From: an uncultured Owenweeksia sp.
Lineage (GTDB): Bacteria > Bacteroidota > Bacteroidia > Flavobacteriales > Schleiferiaceae
Assembly: GCA_937146805.1 (NCBI GenBank)
Contig: CAKZRR010000010.1
Coordinates: 1 to 64,000, forward strand
Length of the DNA: 64,000 nucleotides
Direction: 5' to 3'
The notes beneath the pieces are model-generated. The model was not told the origin of the DNA. It searched no databases and saw only the letters and a program-made list of their open reading frames with translations. Below are positions 40,151 to 49,632 of the stretch, one piece after another; position 1 is the first letter of the stretch; every line of letters starts with the position of its first letter. The position numbers and the translations under genes are program-made.

Positions 40151-41047
40151 ATGAAAAGAATATCACTTCTTGTCTTATTATCCTTATTTAACTGTTCCTC
40201 ACTTTTTGCACAACATCATTTCCCAAAAGATAGTGCGGAGTGGAAACTTTGGGTAATTAACAGAGGGGTTCCTTATTCTAGTCATCTTCTTACGCGTTCA
40301 TTTACTTCAGCTTCAGATACAAACTTCAATGGTTTGAATTTTAAAAGATTAACGCCAGGCTGGGCGGCCAGTGAATCTTATTTTAGGGAAGTAGACTCAA
40401 CCCGCAAGGTTTATTTTTTACATCATAAATGGGATACAGTAGCCAATAGATTGTTATATGACTTTGATAAAACTATTGGTGATACAATTACCGTTTGGGG
40501 TTATCATAATGATACAATTGACTGGGTAGTTTTAGGTGAAGGTTTAGATTCTGTTGGCTCTGAGCAACGAAGGTATATGGATGTAAAACGTGCAGGTTGG
40601 AATTATGTAGATAGGTGGGTGGAAGGAATAGGTAGTGTTAGAGGTTTTTTTGCTCCAATTGCCGAGCCGTCTGGTTGGTTTGAGGTTTCAGTCCAATTAG
40701 TTTGCTTTACGGATAAAGGAAATGGGATAAGGTACGAACCATTTCCTGATAGTGTTTATAATTGCAATACCCCTGCTCATGTGTTTTCAGAGTACGAGCA
40801 AACAATGCAGGTTGAGCAAATAGAGATCTACCCCAACCCGTTTAATAGAGATTTTACCATTGAGAATACAACAACAGAGCCTTGCAGTTATGTGTTAACT
40901 ACTGCAAGTGGTCAAACAATAAAACGCGGTACATTAGAGGCTCGTAAAAAACAGATGGTGTCAGTACCTAACTTACCCGTTGGTGTGTATTTAATTAATT
41001 ATCAGATAAGTGGAAGGGTTGGGGTGCTAAAGTTGGTTTGCCAATAA
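40151..41047 (+). CDS. T9SS-sorted protein, tandem paralog 3
   Basis: 298 aa. The signal peptide is shorter and more diverged ('MKRISLLVLLSLFNCSSLFA') and the body is the most different of the three ('FTSASDTNFNGLNFKRLTPG', 'ICYEP'-like region replaced by 'GNGIRYEPFPDSVYNCNTPA'). The C-terminal sorting domain is again nearly identical to those of paralogs 1 and 2, implying recent copying or gene conversion. A terminator follows, so the three form one unit. Confidence 0.8.
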   Translation: MKRISLLVLLSLFNCSSLFAQHHFPKDSAEWKLWVINRGVPYSSHLLTRSFTSASDTNFNGLNFKRLTPGWAASESYFREVDSTRKVYFLHHKWDTVANRLLYDFDKTIGDTITVWGYHNDTIDWVVLGEGLDSVGSEQRRYMDVKRAGWNYVDRWVEGIGSVRGFFAPIAEPSGWFEVSVQLVCFTDKGNGIRYEPFPDSVYNCNTPAHVFSEYEQTMQVEQIEIYPNPFNRDFTIENTTTEPCSYVLTTASGQTIKRGTLEARKKQMVSVPNLPVGVYLINYQISGRVGVLKLVCQ

Positions 41048-41070
41048 AGTTGGAGAAACTTTAAAAATAG

Positions 41071-41106
41071 AAAAGAGCAACTATGTCAAGGACTAGTCGC
41101 TCTTTT
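41071..41106. terminator. Terminator after tandem T9SS genes
   Basis: Arms 'aaaagagcaac' and 'gtcgctctttt' (one mismatch) around a 14-nt loop. The A- and T-rich outer ends could serve both the plus-strand trio and the minus-strand lipoprotein gene that ends at 41141. Confidence 0.65.
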
Positions 41107-41140
41107 ATCTTCAGATATCCTCAGGTTAAGGCCTAGGGGG

Positions 41141-41635
41141 TCACTGGAGTATTAAGTCTTTAAACGAGCCATTGGTTATATTGGCTTGGCTATTATCTAG
41201 TTGGTCTTTAACTTGTAGTGAAAAAGTGCCGCTGTACTTTCCATTATTTTCGGTTAAGGTAAGACTACCTCCTAAGCTAGCCGAGATATAGTAAAAGTCT
41301 AGGTTACTTCTTGATGTACCATGGCGGTAATAGAACTCAGCATGACCTGGGGCACCAAAGGCATTGCCAAAATCGTAATTGTTACTGGTTAAATCGTCTA
41401 TGTAAATATCAACGGAGGTATGACCATTGGCGGTATCAATATGTTCAAATTTGAAATTACCTTGCGTTTGCGCTACAATTTTCATGGGTAGGCTTACAGT
41501 GTTACCATTAACAGTAAAACAGATGTGCCCGGAGGTGCAGTTTCCGTTACTTCCTGTATTACCGTTTTTCTCGTCTTTTTCACAGGCGGTAAGACTAAAT
41601 ATTACGGCCATTAAAATTACGTATACTTTTTTCAT
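41141..41635 (-). CDS. Lipoprotein, unknown function
   Basis: 164 aa. The signal 'VYVILMAVIFSLTACEKDEK' has a lipobox (LTAC) and acidic residues after the Cys. A Gly/Asn-rich linker leads to a compact beta-like domain ('HICFTVNGNTVSLPMKIVAQ', 'SASLGGSLTLTENNGKYSGT'). Similar small lipoproteins are frequent in the phylum and have no known role. A -7-like 'taattttg' lies at 41660-41667 on the minus strand. Confidence 0.75.
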   Translation of the reverse strand: MKKVYVILMAVIFSLTACEKDEKNGNTGSNGNCTSGHICFTVNGNTVSLPMKIVAQTQGNFKFEHIDTANGHTSVDIYIDDLTSNNYDFGNAFGAPGHAEFYYRHGTSRSNLDFYYISASLGGSLTLTENNGKYSGTFSLQVKDQLDNSQANITNGSFKDLILQ

Positions 41636-41769
41636 AAGGTGCTAGGTTTATAATTTGCTCAAAATTAAGAGGGTAGTTTACTTTATGAAATACGTAGCCT
41701 ATCGTATAAATTGAAATTTACCTTAGCAGTTACCACAAGGTTGCATAGCTTTTAAATCCCTCATTTTTC

Positions 41770-41798
41770 GTTTGGGCAACAGCTGCTACAATGGTTAC
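41770..41798. repeat. 29-bp element, inverted partner of 38136-38162
   Basis: Reads 'tttgggcaacagctgctaca' then atggttacc. Sixteen positions from TTGGGCAACAGCT onward match the reverse complement of the element at 38136-38162 with one change, and both finish GTTACC after a small gap. It overlaps the probable icmF promoter, so the match could also reflect a copied promoter piece. Confidence 0.4.
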
Positions 41799-41803
41799 CT
41801 TTG
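41772..41803 (+). promoter_or_regulatory. Bacteroidetes-type promoter for icmF
   Basis: TTG at 41772-41774 and 'tacctttg' at 41796-41803 with a 21-bp spacer. The -7 box lies 21 bp before the icmF ATG. Confidence 0.65.
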
Positions 41804-41824
41804 CGTTCCAAAATTTTTAGATAA

Positions 41825-44800
41825 ATGCAGAATACGGCTCCCTATACTCCTGTAAACAAAGTACGAATTGTAACAGCGGCTTCGCTGTTTGATGGTCACG
41901 ATGCGGCCATTAATATTATGCGTAGAATAATACAAGCTACGGGCTGTGAGGTAATTCATTTAGGCCACGATCGTTCGGTAGAAGAGGTGGTAAATACCGC
42001 TATACAGGAAGATGCGCAAGCCATTGCTATGACATCTTACCAAGGGGGGCATATTGAGTATTTTAAATACATGCGCGATTTGCTCGTTGAAAAAGGCGCT
42101 TCGCAAATCAAAATTTTTGGTGGCGGAGGCGGTGTAATTCTTCCGGAAGAAATTGAAGAATTACAAGCTTACGGTATTGATAGAATTTACTCGCCAGATG
42201 ATGGCCGTACCATGGGATTACAGGGTATGATTAATGATATGGTGCAGCAAGCTGATTTTCCTACGGGTAAAAATATTAATGGCGAGGCTGAGAATATTGA
42301 AGAGAAGTTTAAACCGGCCTTGGCTAAGCTTATTTCGGCAGCCGAAAATTACATGGATGATTCCAAAGAAGTGTTGGATACCATTCACGCAAAAGCGGAT
42401 AAAGTAGAGGTACCAGTACTGGGAATTACCGGAACAGGAGGTGCCGGAAAATCATCGTTGGTAGATGAATTGGTACGTAGGTTTTTGATGGATTTTGAAG
42501 ATAAAACCATTGCTATCATTTCGGTAGACCCTAGCAAGCGTAAAACGGGAGGTGCCCTTTTGGGGGATCGTATTCGTATGAACGCGATTAAAAACGACCG
42601 TGTTTATATGCGCTCTTTGGCTACGCGCCAGAGTAACTTGGCTTTGAGTAAACATGTAAAGGAGGCCGTTAATATTTTAAAAGCGGCCCAATACGATTTA
42701 ATTATTTTAGAAACTTCGGGTATTGGCCAAAGTGATACCGAAATTATAGAGCACAGTGATGTTTCGTTGTATGTGATGACGCCCGAATATGGAGCGGCTA
42801 CGCAGCTGGAGAAAATTGACATGCTCGATTTTGCCGATATAATTGCTCTTAATAAGTTTGATAAAAGAGGTGCCTTAGATGCTTTGCGCGATGTTAAAAA
42901 GCAGTACCAACGCAACCACCAGTTGTGGGATAAAGACCCGGAAACCATGCCTGTTTTTGGCAGTATTGCCAGCCAGTTTAACGACCCCGGCACCAATGCC
43001 TTGTACCGTGCTTTAATGGATAAAGTGGTGGAAAAAACAGGTTCTACCGCACTTGCCTCCAACTTCGCGAGTAGCGAAGAAATGAGCGAAAAGGTATTTA
43101 TTATTCCGCCAAAGCGAACCCGTTACCTTAGCGAAATTGCCGAAAGTAACCGTGCCTATGACGACCGTGTAAAATCGCAGGCAGGCGTAGCGCAAAAGTT
43201 ATACGGTTTGTACCAAGCCATACTCACTTTTGGTGGCCCAGATTTATTGGAAAGGGTGGCTAGTCAGGCAGCCGAAAAGAAGGAAGAAAGCTCTCTTGAA
43301 AACATAGCGGTGGCAGGTTTAGGTGTAGGTGGAACTCCACCAAAAGGAGGCGTGCCTGTTTCTGGAATGCATTTAAATGACGAGGCCACCGTAACGGCCT
43401 TAATGGAAAAATTTAATGAGGTACTTAAAGACCTTGACCCTCATAATTGGGATGTGATTACGGGCTGGGAAGCCAAAGTAAAAAAGTACCGCGATGAGGT
43501 GTATACTTTTGAGGTACGGGGTAAAAAGATTGAAATAAAAACGCATACCGAGTCGCTTTCGCATACGCAAGTGCCTAAGGTTTCGTTGCCACGCTACACG
43601 GCTTGGGGCGATTTATTACAATGGAATTTACAAGAAAATGTGCCAGGCGAATTTCCTTTTACAGCGGGTATTTATCCTTTTAAACGTACGGGCGAAGACC
43701 CCACTCGAATGTTTGCTGGTGAAGGTGGTCCTGAGCGTACCAACAAGCGCTTTCATTACGTAAGTGCCGATATGCCAGCCGCGCGTTTGAGTACGGCTTT
43801 TGATTCGGTTACCCTTTACGGGAATGACCCCGATCACCGACCTGATATTTACGGTAAAATTGGAAACTCAGGCGTAAGCATTTGCTGTTTGGACGATGCC
43901 AAAAAACTGTATTCTGGATTTGATCTTTGTGCTGCTACTACTTCAGTGAGTATGACAATTAATGGGCCAGCTCCCATGTTATTGGCTTTCTTTATGAATG
44001 CCGCCATCGATCAGCAGTGCGAAATGTATATCCGTGAAAACGGATTAGAGCAGGAGGTAGAAGCCAAGCTCAAAGAGATTTACGATGCTAAAGGTTTGCA
44101 ACGTCCCCAGTATCAGGGTGATGAAAAAGCTCCTGAAGGCGATAATGAGACGCTAACTGGTGTTTCGGTAAACGGCCATTTGCCTTTTGGTAACAACGGT
44201 TTGGGATTAATGCTTTTAGGTATATCGGGCGATCAAGTATTGGTGGCCAGTGTGTACAATGAAATTAGAACACGTACGTTGGCTACGGTGCGTGGTACAG
44301 TGCAAGCCGATATTTTAAAAGAGGATCAAGCACAGAACACTTGTATTTTTTCTACCGAGTTTGCCTTAAGGCTGATGGGAGATGTGCAGGAGAGCTTTAT
44401 CAATAAAATGGTACGTAACTTTTACTCGGTATCCATTTCGGGTTACCATATTGCCGAAGCGGGTGCCAACCCTATTACGCAATTGGCTTTTACCTTGGCC
44501 AATGGTTTCACTTACGTGGAATATTATCTGAGCCGAGGAATGGACATCAACAAATTTGGGCCTAACCTTAGCTTTTTCTTCTCCAATGGTATCGACCCTG
44601 AGTATGCCGTAATTGGTAGAGCGGCTCGTAAAATTTGGAGTAAGGCTCTTAAAAATAAGTACGGAGCTAATGCACGTGCGCAAATGTTGAAGTATCATAT
44701 TCAAACTTCAGGGCGTTCGCTGCATGCCCAAGAAATTCAGTTTAACGATATCCGTACTACGCTACAGGCGCTGTATGCTATTTATGATAATTGTAACTCA

Positions 44801-45391
44801 CTGCATACCAATGCGTACGATGAGGCAATTACTACTCCTACCGAAGAGAGCGTACGTAGAGCGATGGCCATTCAGCTAATTATAAATAAGGAATTAGGCT
44901 TGGCCAAAAATGAGAACCCAACGCAGGGTAGTTTTATTATTGAGGAGCTTACCGATTTGGTGGAGGAAGCTGTATTGGCAGAGTTTGATCGTATCACCGA
45001 AAGGGGAGGCGTGTTAGGCGCTATGGAAACCATGTACCAGCGAGGTAAAATTCAGGAAGAAAGCTTGTATTACGAAACCCTAAAACACACGGGCGAGTTT
45101 CCTATTATTGGAGTAAATACTTTCTTGAGTTCTACAGGTTCGCCAACGGTGCGCCCTGGCGAAGTAATTAGAGCAACAGAAGATGAAAAGCAATATCAAA
45201 TTGACATGCTGGGCCGTTTACACAAACGTGCTGAGAACGACACCGATACTTGGTTAAAGAAATTACAGGAGGCGGCCATTAAAAATGAGAATATGTTTGA
45301 TGTGCTGATGGAGGCCGTAAAATATTGCTCACTAGGCCAAATTACCAGTGCTTTGTTTGAAGTGGGTGGACAGTATAGAAGGAATATGTAG
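41825..45391 (+). CDS. icmF: Fused acyl-CoA mutase IcmF
   Basis: 1188 aa, close to the usual length of about 1100-1200. It is a cobalamin-dependent mutase that interconverts branched and straight acyl-CoA (isobutyryl/n-butyryl, possibly pivalyl or isovaleryl forms). Order: B12-binding domain (about 10-150, '[20 protein letters not shown]', His ligand), MeaB-type G-protein chaperone (about 195-420, '[18 protein letters not shown]' P-loop and 'ALNKFDKRG' base motif), linker, mutase barrel (about 590-1188, '[20 protein letters not shown]'). The domain order and built-in GTPase separate it from methylmalonyl-CoA mutase. It has its own promoter; no partner gene is needed. Confidence 0.93.
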   Translation: MQNTAPYTPVNKVRIVTAASLFDGHDAAINIMRRIIQATGCEVIHLGHDRSVEEVVNTAIQEDAQAIAMTSYQGGHIEYFKYMRDLLVEKGASQIKIFGGGGGVILPEEIEELQAYGIDRIYSPDDGRTMGLQGMINDMVQQADFPTGKNINGEAENIEEKFKPALAKLISAAENYMDDSKEVLDTIHAKADKVEVPVLGITGTGGAGKSSLVDELVRRFLMDFEDKTIAIISVDPSKRKTGGALLGDRIRMNAIKNDRVYMRSLATRQSNLALSKHVKEAVNILKAAQYDLIILETSGIGQSDTEIIEHSDVSLYVMTPEYGAATQLEKIDMLDFADIIALNKFDKRGALDALRDVKKQYQRNHQLWDKDPETMPVFGSIASQFNDPGTNALYRALMDKVVEKTGSTALASNFASSEEMSEKVFIIPPKRTRYLSEIAESNRAYDDRVKSQAGVAQKLYGLYQAILTFGGPDLLERVASQAAEKKEESSLENIAVAGLGVGGTPPKGGVPVSGMHLNDEATVTALMEKFNEVLKDLDPHNWDVITGWEAKVKKYRDEVYTFEVRGKKIEIKTHTESLSHTQVPKVSLPRYTAWGDLLQWNLQENVPGEFPFTAGIYPFKRTGEDPTRMFAGEGGPERTNKRFHYVSADMPAARLSTAFDSVTLYGNDPDHRPDIYGKIGNSGVSICCLDDAKKLYSGFDLCAATTSVSMTINGPAPMLLAFFMNAAIDQQCEMYIRENGLEQEVEAKLKEIYDAKGLQRPQYQGDEKAPEGDNETLTGVSVNGHLPFGNNGLGLMLLGISGDQVLVASVYNEIRTRTLATVRGTVQADILKEDQAQNTCIFSTEFALRLMGDVQESFINKMVRNFYSVSISGYHIAEAGANPITQLAFTLANGFTYVEYYLSRGMDINKFGPNLSFFFSNGIDPEYAVIGRAARKIWSKALKNKYGANARAQMLKYHIQTSGRSLHAQEIQFNDIRTTLQALYAIYDNCNSLHTNAYDEAITTPTEESVRRAMAIQLIINKELGLAKNENPTQGSFIIEELTDLVEEAVLAEFDRITERGGVLGAMETMYQRGKIQEESLYYETLKHTGEFPIIGVNTFLSSTGSPTVRPGEVIRATEDEKQYQIDMLGRLHKRAENDTDTWLKKLQEAAIKNENMFDVLMEAVKYCSLGQITSALFEVGGQYRRNM

Positions 45392-45451
45392 GCTAGCAGT
45401 ACTTAGTATAGAATACAGAGTATTGAGATTTGGGAAGCCAGATTTGAGATA

Positions 45452-45958
45452 TTAGAAAAGAACTCTTTCTTGTAATGACGTCTTTCTCATATTAACCATC
45501 CAGCCCCAAATGGCTCCAATTATGCTGGCTGGGATACTTCCAAATATTCCAATCCAGAATAGAGGTTTCGCATAATAGTCAAATAGGTCATTGCCCAACT
45601 CTTTTGGCCATGTGTGAAAATCACCCTCTTGAACAAAGCCTAAAGTGCTACCGATAATGGTTCCGCTTAGTAATACCAATAGCGTGAGACCTATGGCTTT
45701 AAAAATGTAGGCGACCAAATGTGAGTAGGTTCTATGAACTAAAAAACCGCACAGAAAGTAAGCTGAAGTTATAATCCCAACACAGCCCAAAAGTAGATTG
45801 GGCCAAATGTTATCAAGGTGCTTACCCCACATAAGACCTTTTAGAATGCCATCATCAATAGCCGTAATTGCAGCAGGAATAAGGTAGGCCACCACCAGCC
45901 CAATGAGGCTGGTGATGGTTCCTGTTTTTTGAGCGTAAGCTTTTATTGGAGTTTCCAT
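45452..45958 (-). CDS. Membrane protein, last gene of GbsR-type operon
   Basis: 168 aa with about four hydrophobic segments (residues 15-35, 48-72, 78-105, 128-150) and a polar loop 'VQEGDFHTWPKELGNDLFDY'. It lacks a known domain. It lies 2 bp after the 131-aa gene, so it belongs to the same transcript and probably to the regulon of the regulator upstream. Function unknown. Confidence 0.65.
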   Translation of the reverse strand: METPIKAYAQKTGTITSLIGLVVAYLIPAAITAIDDGILKGLMWGKHLDNIWPNLLLGCVGIITSAYFLCGFLVHRTYSHLVAYIFKAIGLTLLVLLSGTIIGSTLGFVQEGDFHTWPKELGNDLFDYYAKPLFWIGIFGSIPASIIGAIWGWMVNMRKTSLQERVLF

Positions 45959-45960
45959 AC

Positions 45961-46356
45961 TTAAGCTTTTGTTTGCTGCATTTTAATACGTTCGGCTATT
46001 TCGCGATTTTGGCGAGCAGCTTTTTTGCCTTTAAAAAACATAAACAGATTTACAAACAGTACCACACCTAGGTAAATACTAAAGCCCCCAATTTTTTGGC
46101 TTAGTACCTCTATTAGCTCCTGATAGTTGTCCAAACCATACATCTTTAAAATCCACAAAGCAAAACCTACATTGAGCAAGTAAAACCCAGTTTTAAAAAG
46201 TTGATTGGTACTTACCGCAATTTCTTTACGGCCGTTAAAAATGTCCATCATATAAACCAGTCCGTTTTTAAACAAATTGCGCGCTACAAAATAGGTAAGC
46301 AGCAAGGCAACGGGAATGTAAATGATGTACGCGATTACAGTTAAATTAGTAGTCAT
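45961..46356 (-). CDS. Three-helix membrane protein, paralog of next gene
   Basis: 131 aa. Helices about residues 6-27, 54-72 and 87-108; basic tail. It resembles the 118-aa gene upstream ('IAYIIYIPVALLLTYFVARN' against 'IAYIMYFGITAFIILRVGWL'; 'TGFYLLNVGFALWIL' against 'IGYYLLNLGYAAFSL'), so the two are tandem duplicates and may pair. No motif for transport or enzyme function is visible. Confidence 0.7.
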   Translation of the reverse strand: MTTNLTVIAYIIYIPVALLLTYFVARNLFKNGLVYMMDIFNGRKEIAVSTNQLFKTGFYLLNVGFALWILKMYGLDNYQELIEVLSQKIGGFSIYLGVVLFVNLFMFFKGKKAARQNREIAERIKMQQTKA

Positions 46357-46368
46357 GATAATTGAATT

Positions 46369-46725
46369 TTAATTAGTAATAGTTATTGTTTTCTTTTTTA
46401 AAAGGCGAACCCAAAGCATATTGGCAAAATGTATTGCGCCCAGTACTAGGCATATAAGCCCAATTTTGTTGCAGAGTAGTTCCAGCAAATGTTCGGTGCT
46501 TACTACTACGGGCCATTGGCTTAAGCTAAAAGCGGCATAACCTAAGTTTAGCAAGTAGTAACCTATTAATAGTAAGTTGTTTAAGCTTTTTGCCATGTCC
46601 GGTTGCCCGGGATATAAGTCGTGGAGGTACACCGCACCGTAATGGTGAAAAAGCCAACCTACCCTAAGTATGATAAAGGCCGTAATGCCAAAGTACATGA
46701 TGTAAGCAATTATATTCAAATTCAT
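46369..46725 (-). CDS. Three-helix membrane protein, paralog of the 131-aa gene
   Basis: 118 aa. Helices about residues 6-27, 50-70 and 86-107. It is the first gene after the operator at 46733-46758 and is 12 bp ahead of its paralog. The common core 'LLLIGYYLLNLGYAAFSL' and 'ELLCNKIGLICLVLGAIHF' shows ancestry with the 131-aa protein. Role unknown; control by the regulator gene upstream is inferred from the operator. Confidence 0.7.
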   Translation of the reverse strand: MNLNIIAYIMYFGITAFIILRVGWLFHHYGAVYLHDLYPGQPDMAKSLNNLLLIGYYLLNLGYAAFSLSQWPVVVSTEHLLELLCNKIGLICLVLGAIHFANMLWVRLLKKKTITITN

Positions 46726-46732
46726 AGTTACA

Positions 46733-46758
46733 GAAGTTTCAGTAATTAATGAAAGTTT
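46733..46758. promoter_or_regulatory. Palindromic operator, site 2
   Basis: 'aagtttcagtaattaatgaa' then agttt: arms agtttca and tgaaagt (one mismatch) around an 8-nt gap 'gtaattaa'. It matches site 1 at 47304-47329 in arms, spacer length and most of the spacer. It lies 8 bp before the 118-aa gene's start on the minus strand. Confidence 0.75.
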
Positions 46759-46778
46759 AAAAGCAAATTTTTTTCTTT

Positions 46779-47279
46779 CTATTTTATAAGGTTCATTAAA
46801 GATTTATAAAACCAGTTTTTATCCGATTTAATAAACTTATCCAACGTGCCGTTTACCTTGCTGGTAAAGTCTTGCAAGCTGGCCATGGTTTCTAAAAATT
46901 GTTGGGCGTCTTCACTCTCGTCTTCCACATTTTGTAATTCGCCTACCATATTTACCACCGGCTCTAATTCTCTTTTACCACGCTCTTTCGCAATTTGACG
47001 TGCTATTTCCCAAATATCCTTACCCGCTGCAAAGTACTCTTTACGCTCACCTGCTATAAATTGTTTTTTTACCAATCCCCAATCTATTAATGATCGGATA
47101 TTCATATTGGCATTGCCTCGCGAAATTTTAAGCTGCGCCATAATTTCCTCTGTGCTCATGGGATCTTTGCTGGCAATAAGTAAAGCGTGTATAGACGACA
47201 TGGTGCGGTTTATTCCCCAGCTGCTGCCTAAGGCTCCCCAGGTTTGTATAAACTGATTTTTGGCTTCGTCTAATTGCAT
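46779..47279 (-). CDS. GbsR/MarR-type transcriptional regulator
   Basis: 166 aa. A winged helix-turn-helix at about residues 20-85 ('SSIHALLIASKDPMSTEEIM', 'LKISRGNANMNIRSLIDWGL', wing 'KKQFIAGERKEYFAAGK') and a C-terminal helical dimer part. The pattern is that of the GbsR family, known to repress osmoprotectant genes in Bacillus. A perfect palindrome lies ahead of its start and a near copy lies ahead of the next gene, so it probably represses itself and the three membrane proteins. The effector is unknown. Confidence 0.88.
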   Translation of the reverse strand: MQLDEAKNQFIQTWGALGSSWGINRTMSSIHALLIASKDPMSTEEIMAQLKISRGNANMNIRSLIDWGLVKKQFIAGERKEYFAAGKDIWEIARQIAKERGKRELEPVVNMVGELQNVEDESEDAQQFLETMASLQDFTSKVNGTLDKFIKSDKNWFYKSLMNLIK

Positions 47280-47303
47280 GGGGCTAAAGTAATATTATTT
47301 TTT

Positions 47304-47329
47304 AAACTTTCAGTAATTATTGAAAGTTT
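47304..47329. promoter_or_regulatory. Palindromic operator, site 1
   Basis: Perfect 9-bp arms 'aaactttca' and 'tgaaagttt' around 8 nt ('gtaattat'). It lies 24 bp before the start of the regulator gene, overlapping where the -33 element would be, consistent with autorepression. Confidence 0.8.
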
Positions 47330-47456
47330 GTTTGAGTTAAAAATTTTAGTGCATCACTGTTTTTGGTTAGGCAAACAAAAACAGACAGGTAGCTTGTGAG
47401 AGGAGTCTATATAAATCCTCCACATTTTGTACTTTCACAAACAAAATCTACAGACT

Positions 47457-48188
47457 ATGAGATCCATTGTTTCATTTCTATTTGTACTGTTCGTATTCGC
47501 TTCGTCTGCTCAACCTGTATTTGTTCGCCTTAAAATTGTAGATCCCTCAAATGATGAGGTAACAATTCGCAACTGGAGCTCTATTGCTATTAATATGCAA
47601 GGTTTTGCATTTTGCCATAATGGAAATGCTACTTTTTTAGATAGCCTACCTGTGCTATACGGAAATTTAACTGTGGGCAAAGGTGATTCGGTAACATTTG
47701 CGATGAGTCTTAGTGATACCGGTGACTTGGCTTTACATACCAATGATTTTTGTGCACACTATTTTTACATGGATCATTATGTACAGTGGGGAAGCGGTGG
47801 CCATCCGGGAGAGCAATACGCGGTGCAAGCCAATCTATGGGATGCCAGTGATTTTTTACCCCAAGCATCTAAGTACGTATATCATCACTCACACGGTATA
47901 CAGGGTATTAGCGATTGGCAGCAAAACAATACACGATGGGTTGAGTACCCGAGCGCCCCTGTCATAGAAATGTTTCCTAACCCAGCGGGCAGCAGCCTTC
48001 AGCTTACATCAAATAAACCTATAAAAAAGTTTAAAGTATTTTCCAGTCATGGCCAAAGAGTAAATGCTGCGTGGGTAAATAATGCGCAAAATACCATAGA
48101 TATTAGCTTATTACCGGCAGGGTCTTATTCTATAATTTTTGAAATGGCGGATGGGTTTCGAAGCCAACATTCTTTTTGTAAACTCTGA
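47457..48188 (+). CDS. T9SS-sorted protein with lamin-tail-like domain
   Basis: 243 aa from the ATG at 47457; the track's earlier ATG would put a charged stretch before the signal peptide 'SIVSFLFVLFVFASSAQ'. Residues about 20-85 resemble a lamin-tail domain ('VRLKIVDPSNDEVTIRNWSS' with 'GFAFCHNGNATF'). The middle holds His-rich patches ('HYVQWGSGGHPGEQY', 'YVYHHSHGIQ') that might bind metal. The last 75 residues form a type A sorting domain ('IEMFPNPAGSSLQLTSNKPI'). Function unknown. Confidence 0.75.
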   Translation: MRSIVSFLFVLFVFASSAQPVFVRLKIVDPSNDEVTIRNWSSIAINMQGFAFCHNGNATFLDSLPVLYGNLTVGKGDSVTFAMSLSDTGDLALHTNDFCAHYFYMDHYVQWGSGGHPGEQYAVQANLWDASDFLPQASKYVYHHSHGIQGISDWQQNNTRWVEYPSAPVIEMFPNPAGSSLQLTSNKPIKKFKVFSSHGQRVNAAWVNNAQNTIDISLLPAGSYSIIFEMADGFRSQHSFCKL

Positions 48189-48305
48189 TTAGCTCTGGTA
48201 TCGCAGGTCCTTTACTTTTTCTAATAGGTCCAGCAAACCAATTACATTGATATTCTCTTTTATGAAATAACTATCCCCGCAGAAATACACATCAGAAAAT
48301 TTGAC

Positions 48306-48606
48306 TCACCTCAACGATTTTATAAAATCAAGGATATCAATTGTCGCTGTGGTGGAAGCGTGGATTGTTTCTATTTTTACAAACTCATGCCACTCGTGAT
48401 CCAAACTTGGGTTATATGGAGAATGATAATCTTGGAAGCTTCCAATCTTCAGGCACAAAAAACTCTCCATCGATTAAATGGGATTTCAGGTAAATTGACA
48501 AAGTAGATAAGTCGATTTGGTAAAGGTTTGAAAACACCACATCGTTGAAAATTTTAAAATTTCCGGCATCGCGATAGAGGTAATGAAGTTTGATATTAGG
48601 CTTCAA
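48306..48606 (-). pseudogene. Conserved hypothetical gene with a frameshift
   Basis: The frame starts 'MKPNIKLHYLYRDAGNFKIF' and runs through 'LIDGEFFVPEDWKLP', then hits a stop at 48412. One base of shift near 48428-48432 joins it to 'DYHSPYNPSLDHEWHEFVKI', ending 'DILDFIKSLR'. The joined product of about 99 residues reads as a member of a small bacterial family with the same 'GEFF-P-W-LP' and 'LDHEWHEF' landmarks. So the gene is broken by one extra base or carries a sequencing error. It lies 58 bp after the HNH gene. Function of the family is unknown. Confidence 0.65.
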
Positions 48607-48664
48607 TGTATTTTTGAGGCAATAGTAAATTGCTCAAATCCATATGCCAAAATGGAATATGGCC

Positions 48665-49438
48665 TTACCTCCTAAATCGCTCCTGATAGTGTTGCTCCAA
48701 GAATTCTGGTTGAGGAAAGAAACGCCTTGGTGTTTTTATTTTTTGCCCATCGTACCTCAGAAAGTATTCTGTTGACCACTCGTCTTGCCCGTTTTGTTTA
48801 AGTTCAGGGGAAACAAGAATTACATGATCAGGTCTAATTGTAATTAATCCATTTTCGTACGCCTTATCATGAAGGGTGTTAACAAGAAGGCCATTTCGGG
48901 GGTTTAACCTATGTTTTTCATTTGAACTCCACGGTAGGATATGTCCAGCAACTAACAATTCAGAATTTGAAATTCCTGTTATACAACACTTTCCTTCATA
49001 TGATTGGAGAACAGCTTGGCGAAAAAGGTTTTGATTTACTCTAACCTTCACTAATGCTTCTCGCTCTTTGCCTAGAGTTGGTAAACTGTCTATGTCTATG
49101 TGGTTTAACTGCTCTAGAGAAACTCCTTCAAACTTGGCTCTCAGTTTTTCGCTTTCAAAAGGTAGAACATCAGGATTTTTGTAAAATTCATTCCAAATCT
49201 CCTTATCTAGTTTACTAGCATTACTTGCCCCTTTAATTCCACGTGCTTGTAATGAAGGGTCAAAGCTTGCAAGGTTTCCAAGTTTTAGAGCTACGGCACT
49301 TGGTGTACGGCCAATTAAATTTGCCAACTTAATAACCTCTGGATATCCTTTATGATACTTCCCAAACTCAACTCTCCAATAAAGATTCATCGTTAGAATA
49401 AGTTCTTCACGTGTCCAGAGCTTTTGTCCTTTTTTCAT
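48665..49438 (-). CDS. HNH endonuclease
   Basis: 257 aa. The HNH domain lies at about residues 145-205: 'GKCCITGISNSELLVAGHIL', 'NPRNGLLVNTLHDKAYENGL' (His-Asn-His layout with the final His in LHDKAYE). The N-terminal part is helical with an early 'RTPSAVALKLGNLASFDP', as in a group of putative restriction enzymes. No methylase gene is beside it, so restriction in the classic sense is unproven. AT-rich codons and the neighbouring broken gene suggest an accessory location. Confidence 0.85.
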   Translation of the reverse strand: MKKGQKLWTREELILTMNLYWRVEFGKYHKGYPEVIKLANLIGRTPSAVALKLGNLASFDPSLQARGIKGASNASKLDKEIWNEFYKNPDVLPFESEKLRAKFEGVSLEQLNHIDIDSLPTLGKEREALVKVRVNQNLFRQAVLQSYEGKCCITGISNSELLVAGHILPWSSNEKHRLNPRNGLLVNTLHDKAYENGLITIRPDHVILVSPELKQNGQDEWSTEYFLRYDGQKIKTPRRFFPQPEFLEQHYQERFRR

Positions 49439-49632
49439 GTTTACTACTTAGATAGGCTAAATATAGAGGTAAATCCTAATCACTTAAGCAACCAGCTGTT
49501 TAGTTGTGAAAAATTACAAAATCTCTGCACTGATATCTTTTACCTTAAGCCTAACGCAACCCATCTCTTTAATCTTCCATCAGTAATACAAGGTGCTTTA
49601 GTGTTAAAGCTACCTTAGTAAAATTAATTTTT

